A DNA stretch of 64,000 bases, taken from contig NZ_CADCST010000085.1 of NCBI RefSeq assembly GCF_902804485.1, positions 124,001-188,000 on the forward strand, written 5' to 3'. Shown here one piece after another: positions 27,058 through 35,248 of the stretch; within the stretch, counting starts at the first letter, position 1; each line of letters opens with the position of its first letter. Under the pieces are notes generated by a model. That model searched no databases and had not been told where the DNA came from. It saw nothing but the letters and a program-made list of their open reading frames with translations. A program made the translations under genes and the position numbers. This DNA is from Flavobacterium collinsii (GTDB taxonomy: Bacteria; Bacteroidota; Bacteroidia; Flavobacteriales; Flavobacteriaceae).

Positions 27058-28944
27058 TTAATATTTAGGGTTTTGTCGTGTAATATTTTTATTTACATCG
27101 GTTTCATTTTGAGGATAAGGATAGAGTTCATGTTTTCCTGTTACAAAGTTTCCTACGGAAGGATAGAAATAATTGGAGCGAATAAGTTTCACCGCATTAG
27201 CGGTCTCTGTTATTTTATCTCCTAAAATTCCCCATCTAATCAGATCGGCTCTTCTCATTCCTTCAAAAGAAAGTTCCCAGGCTCTTTCTTGCTGTACAGC
27301 TTTGAGAAAACTATTTTTATCAAGACCTTTTGGTAAGTTTATCTCATCAGTTGTTGGTTTTGGTAAAATTCGGGCTGTAGCCGTTGCACCGGAACCTTTT
27401 CCGTCGACAGTTGTAATGGTTACATTCGGCACAGAAGTATAGCCGTCTCCGGTACGCAGCATTGCAATCGTACCGATTGCTCCGCTTGCCAGCGTTACAA
27501 CAGCCGCAGAAGCATCAGAACCGCCACCGCCTGTAATTTGGATTAGTACATTTGGAGCAGAGCTATATCCGCTACCTTTTGTTTTTAAGTCAATAGCAAT
27601 ACGGCTTCCTTGAATATCGGCACCAAAACCTCTTCTTCGGACCTGATTAATAGCATCGTAGGCAATAGCATTTGGCCCATCATTTAGCTCGTTTTCCACT
27701 TCGGCACACATTAGTAGCAGATCAGAGTAGCGCATAATAACATGGTTAATGTGGCTGTATGCTTTTTCCTGAACTGAATTGGTTTGAAATTCACGGCTCC
27801 ATTTTCCAACTGTCCAGCTTTCGTCTTGTCTTGTTGTTAAAAGCGGGACTTTATTTCCAAGTGCATTAAGGGTATACATGGCAATCGAGAAATCTCTTCT
27901 CTGGTCAGCGGCATTAAATCCATTATAAAAGGGTTTTGGAACAACACATCTTGAATTGGTTGGAGAGTAAAATCCATTTGCAGTTGTTACACCATTAAAA
28001 TTACCAATGTTAGAGGAGTTTTCTCTATATCCCGCAGGATTGTAAAAGGCAACTTGAAAAATGTTTTCAGTAGGTTCTAAAATATGCTGACACTGGTTTT
28101 TAAATACCTTTGCATAAGACGGATTTAACTTATACTGATTTTGTGCTAATACTTCATTGATTTGTTGTTGTGCCAGTTTATAATAGTCTTTATAGTTGGC
28201 AGGTCGACTCATAGTTCCGTCAGCACCTAAGGAGTATCCGCCGGCAAACATGGCAACTCTGGCCAGCATGGCTTTGGCAGCCCATTTGTTGACACGTTCG
28301 TCTGTAGGGATTTGCTCCGGCAATAAAAGGGCAGCTTCCTGCATGTCCTTGATAATCTGAGTGTAGATTTCTTTTCGGTCTACCAGAGCACCTTTTAAAT
28401 CATCACCAGCTTGTGAGCTTTTTGTTTTAAAGGGAACATCGCCCCATAAACGAACTAACTCTGAATAGTAAAAGCCGCGCAAAAATTTAGCTTCACCAAT
28501 AAATTTATTTAATTCATCTTTCTGGTTTTGTGTTCCTTCAGTGTACAAAGTCATTTTAGGGATTCTTTCAATGGCAACATTGGCTCTGTCGATACCTTCA
28601 TACAATTTACTCCAAACTGCATAAAAAACGTTTGTCTGCGAAATACCTTGATAATGCGGTATCATACGCCAATCATCGGCACTTAAACCGTTGATTTGCT
28701 GAATGTCTGTGTCAGTATCAAAAAGTATAGGGATATTCCAGCCATAGCTGTCAAAAGACGACATCGCTTCATAAACTCCCAGTACCGCCATATTGGCTTC
28801 GTTTGAAGTTTTAAAGAAATTAGCTGTTGTAAAATAAGAATAAGGCGTTACCTCTAATTCTTTTTCACAGGAATTAAGCGGCAGTAAAAGAAAAGATACA
28901 CTCGCTGCTATAATTGCTCCAGAGGAAAATATTTTGTTTTTCAT
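27058..28944 (-). CDS. susD: SusD/RagB-like glycan-binding lipoprotein with an inserted repeat module
   Basis: 628 residues, longer than typical (~500-570). The lipoprotein signal ends in LLPLNSC (Cys 26). TPR-type helices follow (GEAKFLRGFYYSELVRLWGDVPF) and the C-terminal signature AVQQERAWELSFEGMRRADLIRWG is intact. Between them, about residues 447-520, lies an extra Gly/Ser/Thr-rich stretch with two related units (GSGYSSAPNV and GDGYTSVPNV). This interrupts the usual step from RRRGFG to the DINLPKG-type segment. The protein caps the SusC channel and binds oligosaccharides at the cell surface. It begins 17 bases after the SusC stop codon. Confidence 0.9.
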   Translation of the reverse strand: MKNKIFSSGAIIAASVSFLLLPLNSCEKELEVTPYSYFTTANFFKTSNEANMAVLGVYEAMSSFDSYGWNIPILFDTDTDIQQINGLSADDWRMIPHYQGISQTNVFYAVWSKLYEGIDRANVAIERIPKMTLYTEGTQNQKDELNKFIGEAKFLRGFYYSELVRLWGDVPFKTKSSQAGDDLKGALVDRKEIYTQIIKDMQEAALLLPEQIPTDERVNKWAAKAMLARVAMFAGGYSLGADGTMSRPANYKDYYKLAQQQINEVLAQNQYKLNPSYAKVFKNQCQHILEPTENIFQVAFYNPAGYRENSSNIGNFNGVTTANGFYSPTNSRCVVPKPFYNGFNAADQRRDFSIAMYTLNALGNKVPLLTTRQDESWTVGKWSREFQTNSVQEKAYSHINHVIMRYSDLLLMCAEVENELNDGPNAIAYDAINQVRRRGFGADIQGSRIAIDLKTKGSGYSSAPNVLIQITGGGGSDASAAVVTLASGAIGTIAMLRTGDGYTSVPNVTITTVDGKGSGATATARILPKPTTDEINLPKGLDKNSFLKAVQQERAWELSFEGMRRADLIRWGILGDKITETANAVKLIRSNYFYPSVGNFVTGKHELYPYPQNETDVNKNITRQNPKY

Positions 28945-28961
28945 TTTTTCTAATCTTTAAA

Positions 28962-31900
28962 TTATAATGATATATTTAAACCGGTAATAAAGGATTTGCT
29001 TCTTGGATAAGCACTAAAGTCTACTCCTCTGGTTATAGCATTATTGAGTACACTCACTTCCGGGTCATATCCTGAATATTTGGTAAATACATATAAATTA
29101 TAAGCGGTAAAATAAATTCTCAGGTTTGAGATGTGCGATTTTTTCAACCATGCTTTAGGCAGTGTATAACCTAAACTTACATTGTTGATTCTTAAAAAGG
29201 AACCGTCCTCAATAATACTGCTGTACAAACGGCCTGTAGTATTACCGTTAAAAGCAGGGTTTGTTTTACCAACATTTAAAGCAGCCAATTCATTAGGATC
29301 AGTTACACGTTGTCCAGCAGCATTAATAGTCGTCCATCTGTCGGCGTAGATAGCAAGTGTATTTAGATTGTCTAAATTAAGTCTGGAATTGTTAAGTACA
29401 TTGGCATTATAAATATCGTTGCCCACTGTAAAATCTAAAAAGACACTTAAGTCAATCCCTTTGTAGCTGAAAGTATTGTTTAAACCTCCTGTATATTTTG
29501 GATTCGCATCTCCTATGGCAGTTCTGTCAAGATCATTGATAACACCGTCTGGTGTGCCATTTGGACCGCTGATGTCTTTAAATTTAATGAAACCAGGCTG
29601 TACGGCAAGATTATCACTTACAACACCAGCTTTTAAAGCATAAGTGCCGGCCGTTGCGTTGTAATCAAAATCATTTACCTGATACAAACCATCATTAATA
29701 TAACCATACATTACTCCAACAGGCTGCCCCACTTTTAGGATATAGTCATTTTTATCGGTATAACTATTTGTAATCAGTGAGGTTTCACCTTCACTTAAAC
29801 TTAGCACTTTTGTTTTGTTAAAGGCAATATTAAAAGTTGTATTCCAGCTAAAATTGTTGCTTTTAACATTAATAGTATTCAGGGTAAACTCTATACCACG
29901 GTTTGAAGTTGCGCCAATGTTCTGGAATTGTTTTTTAAATCCGGAACTTGCAGGAACCCGGGTGTTGTAAAGTAAATCTTTAGAGCGATTTTCATACAGC
30001 TCTGTAGTAAGAGAAATACGTTGCTTAAAGAATCCTAAATCCAAACCTATATTGGTCGATTTAGTAGATTCCCATTTCAAATACGGGTTTGGAAGATTAC
30101 TTTGAAAAGCGGTGATATTTACCTGATTATTTAAAGGATATGATCCTGAATTGAAAATACCTAAAGCAGCATAATTTGCAATTCTGTTATTTCCGGCTTC
30201 TCCATAACTTAAACGGAATTTTAAATCAGAAAATGCAGGAATGTTTTTCATGAAATCTTCTTCAATAACTCTCCAGGCGGCAGAAACCGAAGGGAAAACT
30301 CCCCATTGATTTTCAGTTCCGAATTTAGAAGAACCATCTGCACGAATACTGGCAGATAGTAAGTATCTGCTTTTGAAGGAGTAATCGGTTTTCCCGAAAA
30401 AGGATAATAGTTTATCGTCTTCAGCAAATGAAGTTGGGATTGCTGCAATTGTTCCCAGCTGTAATTTGTCCCACCCTAAATTTACATCAGGAAATGCTGA
30501 TGCTGCCGCTGTAATTCCTTCTGAATAATTATAAATATACTCCTGACCGGCAGTAACACTAAGTTTATGTTTTTTACTGAATGTATTATTGTAAGTTAAT
30601 ACGTTGTTGTAATTTAAACGAGTTGAAAGATTATGTGTAATACCTCCATTTGCCCCGCCGGATCTAATGGCCTGAATTCCATCGGCACCATTAAAATACT
30701 TGCTCTTATTGCTGTTGTCTGTATAACTGATTAATCCACTGTAAACGAGTTTAGGGGTAAGGTAATAGGACAGTTGCAAGTTCATGTTTAGAGAACGGTT
30801 TACTGCTTCTCTTTTTTGGCTCTCAATCGTAATAAGCGGACTTTGTAAGGCTGGCGAAGCTTGATTGTCTAACGGATCTACCAGCAAATATTTAAGGTCA
30901 TCATCCGTACCATTTTTTCCAATCGTAGGGCGATACTGTAATAGCGTTTGCAGCATACTTAATCGGGCATTTCCGCCATCACCTGTAGACAATCCTGTAA
31001 TTTTTTGATTGGAATAATTGACAATAGCATTAACTGTAAATCTTTTGCTTATGGCTTGTGTTACCTGCAATTTTGCAATGTTTTTTACCGATTCACTGCC
31101 TAACATTATACCCTGATCGTTGTTCACGGAGTAAAAAGCATTGTATTTGGTATCATTTTCACCACCGCTAATCCCTATTTTATGATATTGATTGACAACA
31201 GTATTTCCAAAAACTTCATCCTGCCAGTTAATACCTGGTCTGTTTTTGTAAAGCCCTTCCATTTCCTCATAGGTACCAAAAGTGCTTAGATATTTTTGCA
31301 TTCTGGTATCGTCTGTGGCGCTTTCATAAACAAGTTGTGTGTATTGGTACGGATTCAATACCGGTAATGTTTTTGCAATAGTTTTTATTCCTGCATAGGT
31401 ATCATAGCTTAATTTTAGTTTCCCGCCCGGAGATTTTTTCGTAGTTACTAAAATTACTCCATTGGCACCTTGTGCACCATAAATTGAAGTAGAGGAGGCA
31501 TCCTTTAATACATCGATAGATTCGATATCCATTGGGTCTAAAAAGGCAAGACCGCCAGTTTGTGCAACTCCATCCACTACATATAAGGGTTCATTGCTCT
31601 GCGTGATCGAAGTACCTCCTCTAATTCGTAAGGTAGGTTGTGCCCCGGGAGTTCCGTCTGGCATCGTGATCTGCAATCCGGCAATACGACCTTGCATTGC
31701 TTGTGCAACATCTTGTACCGGAATTTTTGCTATTTCGGTTCCTTTTACTGAGGATATTGCACCAGTAAGATTTTTTCGTGTTTTGGTTCCGTAACCTACT
31801 ACGACTACCTCATCCAGATTATTGGCGTCATCGAGTAATTTAGTATTGATAAGTGTTCTGTTTTTAACAGCTTCTTCTTTAGATTTAGTTCCTATGAACG

Positions 31901-32114
31901 AAAATACTAAAACAGCATTTGATTTTACCTTAATTTGATAATCACCGTCCATAGCAGTAACAGTGGCATTTTTGGTTCCTTTTTCAGAAACAGTTGCTCC
32001 TGGCAGAGGCATATTCTGAGTATCGGTTACCACACCTTTTACGGTAATAATATCCTGCCCATACATCACTTTGCAGGTGGTAAGCAGCAAAAATAAAAAT
32101 AGTGTCCTTTTCAT
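28962..32114 (-). CDS. susC: SusC/RagA-type TonB-dependent receptor
   Basis: 1050 residues. Signal peptide 1-19; a carboxypeptidase-like beta domain (ITVKGVVTDTQNMPLPGATV...) at ~23-100; the plug with DEVVVVGYGT, SIDVLKDASSTSIYGAQG and GVILVTTKK; then the long 22-strand barrel ending in an aromatic strand. No anti-sigma-interacting extension is seen, which fits control by the hybrid two-component protein. It would import heparin or heparan sulfate oligosaccharides together with the SusD protein downstream. About 1.1 kb of non-coding DNA lies upstream. Confidence 0.93.
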   Translation of the reverse strand: MKRTLFLFLLLTTCKVMYGQDIITVKGVVTDTQNMPLPGATVSEKGTKNATVTAMDGDYQIKVKSNAVLVFSFIGTKSKEEAVKNRTLINTKLLDDANNLDEVVVVGYGTKTRKNLTGAISSVKGTEIAKIPVQDVAQAMQGRIAGLQITMPDGTPGAQPTLRIRGGTSITQSNEPLYVVDGVAQTGGLAFLDPMDIESIDVLKDASSTSIYGAQGANGVILVTTKKSPGGKLKLSYDTYAGIKTIAKTLPVLNPYQYTQLVYESATDDTRMQKYLSTFGTYEEMEGLYKNRPGINWQDEVFGNTVVNQYHKIGISGGENDTKYNAFYSVNNDQGIMLGSESVKNIAKLQVTQAISKRFTVNAIVNYSNQKITGLSTGDGGNARLSMLQTLLQYRPTIGKNGTDDDLKYLLVDPLDNQASPALQSPLITIESQKREAVNRSLNMNLQLSYYLTPKLVYSGLISYTDNSNKSKYFNGADGIQAIRSGGANGGITHNLSTRLNYNNVLTYNNTFSKKHKLSVTAGQEYIYNYSEGITAAASAFPDVNLGWDKLQLGTIAAIPTSFAEDDKLLSFFGKTDYSFKSRYLLSASIRADGSSKFGTENQWGVFPSVSAAWRVIEEDFMKNIPAFSDLKFRLSYGEAGNNRIANYAALGIFNSGSYPLNNQVNITAFQSNLPNPYLKWESTKSTNIGLDLGFFKQRISLTTELYENRSKDLLYNTRVPASSGFKKQFQNIGATSNRGIEFTLNTINVKSNNFSWNTTFNIAFNKTKVLSLSEGETSLITNSYTDKNDYILKVGQPVGVMYGYINDGLYQVNDFDYNATAGTYALKAGVVSDNLAVQPGFIKFKDISGPNGTPDGVINDLDRTAIGDANPKYTGGLNNTFSYKGIDLSVFLDFTVGNDIYNANVLNNSRLNLDNLNTLAIYADRWTTINAAGQRVTDPNELAALNVGKTNPAFNGNTTGRLYSSIIEDGSFLRINNVSLGYTLPKAWLKKSHISNLRIYFTAYNLYVFTKYSGYDPEVSVLNNAITRGVDFSAYPRSKSFITGLNISL

Positions 32115-32849
32115 AATTTTTTTTAAACCGGAATAAGGGTAACCTTACTTCCTAAATTGATGTTATATAAGTTGATATCTGGTCTTGCTGCATAATTAGA
32201 AGTTACTCTTCTGAATCATTTATCTTCTTAATTATAGCTTGACCCAAATTCCGAATTACTGTTGTAATAAGTTTGAGATCGACTGCCGTTTGGGACTATT
32301 GTTTAACCAATCGCTTTTTTGTTTTAATTAGCGAAAATTATAACAATTTATTAACTGGTGAAATTCGCAGAGGAATTTTCCGCCTGACAATTAAAAATAG
32401 ATTTTGTAGCTGCTGGTTCATTTTTTTGGAATTGGTCATGTTTTTTTTTGATTTAATAAAAACAAATATATAAATCGACTATAGATGACAGTTTTGAAAA
32501 TGTCCAAATTGCTATTGATTTTGATTAATTAGGCTTTTAAAATTCTTTAAAATCCGTGTATAATCAAGGTTTTGTGGTATTTTTGAGATTCTGTTTTCGG
32601 TAGGAGAGCGCTGTTTTTATTGAGCTGTTCTGAAATAATTTGTGTTGGGCAAAAGTTAAATTAAATGTCATAGGAGGTTAACGAAAACGATGTAATTTTT
32701 ACAGAATATAGGAGGAAAGGAAAGCAATTTGTTTTCTCTTTTTCAGATAAAACTGATAAAAGTGTTGTGGGGTTTTATTTTTTTTAGGATAGATGGAACA
32801 ATATGTTTACAATAATACCGAAAAGAAACGCGCGGATTGTTTTTTTTAT
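32115..32849. other. Non-coding leader region upstream of susC
   Basis: About 730 bases with no supportable gene. The SusC promoter and the binding site of the hybrid regulator are expected in the part next to 32114, but I could not find a convincing TAnnTTTG box on the minus strand. Short open frames here have no conserved features. Confidence 0.4.
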
Positions 32850-33092
32850 ATGGGTCGTTCCTACGGAATTCAAATGTCGGGGGCGAAATTTTTGTTAAAT
32901 GGATTAAAATCCATCCCTGCAAAATTGACCGAGCCAAAGGCTCTTTTTTAATAGTTTGGAAGGAACGAATAACATTGTAGCAACGGATATTAATCCGTTG
33001 CATAATAAATAAACATAAAGTCCCATAGGGACTTCATATTTGTAGAAAAAACGGTATCCACCACATTAAGAACCCCATCGGGGTGGTGCATT
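32850..33092. repeat. Mosaic palindromic intergenic element (copy 2)
   Basis: It opens with the same 27-base end as the element at 8636, one base different in the core. It then carries GGATTAAAATCC, GAGCCAAAGGCTC, CAACGGATATTAATCCGTTG, AAGTCCCATAGGGACTT and ACCCCATCGGGGT palindromes in turn. The first three modules match copy 1 but in a changed order; the last two are additional. Non-coding. It sits between susC and the heparin lyase gene. Confidence 0.7.
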
Positions 33093-33157
33093 ATATTGGA
33101 TGAAATAATAAGGAAGATTCCATAAATAAAGGTATTCGGAAGGAATTATCCGGTGAT

Positions 33158-33190
33158 CGCAAAAAAAGGCGTCTAAATTTAGACGCCTTT
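33158..33190 (-). terminator. Terminator of the heparin-sulfate lyase gene
   Basis: A perfect 26-base palindrome (33165-33190) with half-site AAAGGCGTCTAAA. On the minus strand a T run follows. It lies 36 bases after the lyase stop codon. Confidence 0.85.
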
Positions 33191-33226
33191 ACAAAGTATA
33201 CGATTCTCAAGAAAAATTACATTTCC

Positions 33227-35209
33227 TTAGTCATTCAGATTTGCTTTTACTTCACTTTTTTTGCCATTAATTTGTAAACTCACATCAAGGATTCCTTTTT
33301 CGAAATCATTAGCTTTATTCATCTTAATACTAATCTCCGGCGCTTTATTTCCATCATACGGATAAACTACCGTAATAAAATTTTGTATTGCAGCATTGGT
33401 TTTCGGCTTTTCGAAAACAAAAGCGGGGCGTGTGATTTCTTTAGCATACTGATAAGAAACTTTGCCATCTTCTTCATTTAATGTCACTTTATCGGTATTC
33501 AGGGATTGTATCAAAAGATTGTTACCATCCTCGTAAGTGGTCGTAACGCTATTGTTTGTCTTATTGAAAACGGGTTTGCTGTCTTCTTTTAATTGAAAAT
33601 GAACACCTAAGTTTCCGGTAGCTTTTCCAATTGCTTTGTCAAGAATTAAAAAGTATTTCTCATCTATAAAAAGAACCGTACGCTGGTGGTCTAAGTCGGT
33701 ATAACTTGGATTGGTATAAGTTAACAGGTCTAAATCTTTAGAGGTACTCCATTTGTTTTCTTTGGCTTTGGTAATGACCATATTCTGATTGTCAAGAGTC
33801 AATGTGCTGTGTACTTTGGTTTGACGATACCAGTTTCTCATTTTGGTTACCTCAACATCGCCACTATAAATGTAGCAGCCTGTATCTGGAGTAAAATTGC
33901 GCCCGTTTACCCATAGTTCAAATGTACCGTTGTCCGGTTGTGCGTGGAATTCTGCTGGAGGCCCCGCCTTAACAATCATGACCGTTGATTTATCATTCCA
34001 TCCGTTTCTAAAAGTATAGAAACCTCCATCTGATAAGGCATGAGATTTATAATTAGGTAACTGTCCTTCGGCACCAGCTGTTCCCAAATACTTGAAGAAT
34101 GCGTTTTCCGGAAAAATCTTTGACCAGCTTAGAAATTGTTTTATTCTGCCATTTTTATCAAAAGTCCACGAATCACCAAACATAGGCGTACTGTAATCCG
34201 GAAAGGAGATATTGGCCGTTGCGACAATCATTTTCTCGATAGTTTTGCTGTAGGTTTCAGGAAATTCTTTTGCGACACCCGCCATTTTAGCCGAGTTGTA
34301 AGCTTTTAAAAAGATCTCGATACAGGCAACATGATAAATGGGTGAAAGTTCCCATTGTACACCGTCAGGAAGTACCTGTAATTTTATTTCGCGATTTAAT
34401 ATTTCGATACCACTTTTGCGCCATTCTTCTGCAAGTTTGAGTTCAGGAAAAAAAGCTCCTGCACTTAGTATACGCTGTGCTTCAAATAACAAGTGGTTGC
34501 CTTCTTTACTGTAATTTTTAGGAATATAGGCAGTTTGTTTGGAGAAGCTGTTTAGGAATTCCATTAAGAAGGCCGGTGTAAAATTTGGAGAAACTACAAA
34601 TAAATTGAAGGTTCCCGGAAGACTCTGTATGCGCTCTGAGACTTCTAACGGACGCCAGGCAAATCGATCATTTTCTTTCGAACGCCCTAAAGGGTTTTTT
34701 TTCTCCCAATCGCGAAATTGAAAGACCCATTCTTTGGCATATTTCTCATCTCCACTGCTTCTGTATGCCATTCCCATGGGCTGCCACCAGGTTACACGAT
34801 GCAGCTGCCAGCGCACTTCATTGTCTTTTACCGGCCAGTAATCCCAGTTAATATCTGTTCCGTAATCAAAATAGCCATAGCCTTTGTGAGGTTGGAATTG
34901 ATGCAATAAAGCATTATCGGCTTTTAACTGATTGGCTTTTCCGATATCTTTTCCTCTAAATCGGGTTTCATCGCCCACATTAAAATCAGGGTTTTTAATG
35001 TTTCTTCGCTCGCGGTAATAATTGAGCAATGCTCTGGCAGCTTCATCATATTTACCGGAATTAAAAAGCTGATTTACATTCTCCAAACCGGGATAGTGAA
35101 GGTTGACAACATCAAAACTTTCTTTAGTCAACTGTTTTTCCTGTGCATGGGTAAAATAAGCGGTGGTAAATAGCAGCAATATAGTTATCGTTTTTTTTAG
35201 GTTTTTCAT
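33227..35209 (-). CDS. hepC: Heparin-sulfate lyase (heparinase III), PL12
   Basis: 660 residues, the length of Pedobacter heparinus heparinase III (659), whose sequence it follows closely from memory: HQFQPHKGYGYFDYG, WPVKDNEVRWQLHRV, EVSERIQSLP and NWYRQTKVHSTLTLDNQNMV. The signal peptide ends in THAQ. The catalytic residues are in place: Asn in the GNHLLFEAQ segment (~238), Tyr in ELSPIYHVA (~290) and His in EFHAQPDNGTFEL (~421). It cleaves heparan sulfate at the GlcNAc/GlcNS-uronate bond by beta-elimination, giving unsaturated disaccharides. This is the best evidence for the substrate of the whole locus. It probably acts in the periplasm or at the cell surface. Confidence 0.95.
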   Translation of the reverse strand: MKNLKKTITILLLFTTAYFTHAQEKQLTKESFDVVNLHYPGLENVNQLFNSGKYDEAARALLNYYRERRNIKNPDFNVGDETRFRGKDIGKANQLKADNALLHQFQPHKGYGYFDYGTDINWDYWPVKDNEVRWQLHRVTWWQPMGMAYRSSGDEKYAKEWVFQFRDWEKKNPLGRSKENDRFAWRPLEVSERIQSLPGTFNLFVVSPNFTPAFLMEFLNSFSKQTAYIPKNYSKEGNHLLFEAQRILSAGAFFPELKLAEEWRKSGIEILNREIKLQVLPDGVQWELSPIYHVACIEIFLKAYNSAKMAGVAKEFPETYSKTIEKMIVATANISFPDYSTPMFGDSWTFDKNGRIKQFLSWSKIFPENAFFKYLGTAGAEGQLPNYKSHALSDGGFYTFRNGWNDKSTVMIVKAGPPAEFHAQPDNGTFELWVNGRNFTPDTGCYIYSGDVEVTKMRNWYRQTKVHSTLTLDNQNMVITKAKENKWSTSKDLDLLTYTNPSYTDLDHQRTVLFIDEKYFLILDKAIGKATGNLGVHFQLKEDSKPVFNKTNNSVTTTYEDGNNLLIQSLNTDKVTLNEEDGKVSYQYAKEITRPAFVFEKPKTNAAIQNFITVVYPYDGNKAPEISIKMNKANDFEKGILDVSLQINGKKSEVKANLND

Positions 35210-35248
35210 TAGTATGTAGTTATTGTTTTTTTAAATTTAGTTGAGCGC

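Noticed and set aside
32743..33003. 86-residue minus-strand frame upstream of susC
   Set aside because: It lies in the mosaic palindrome element.
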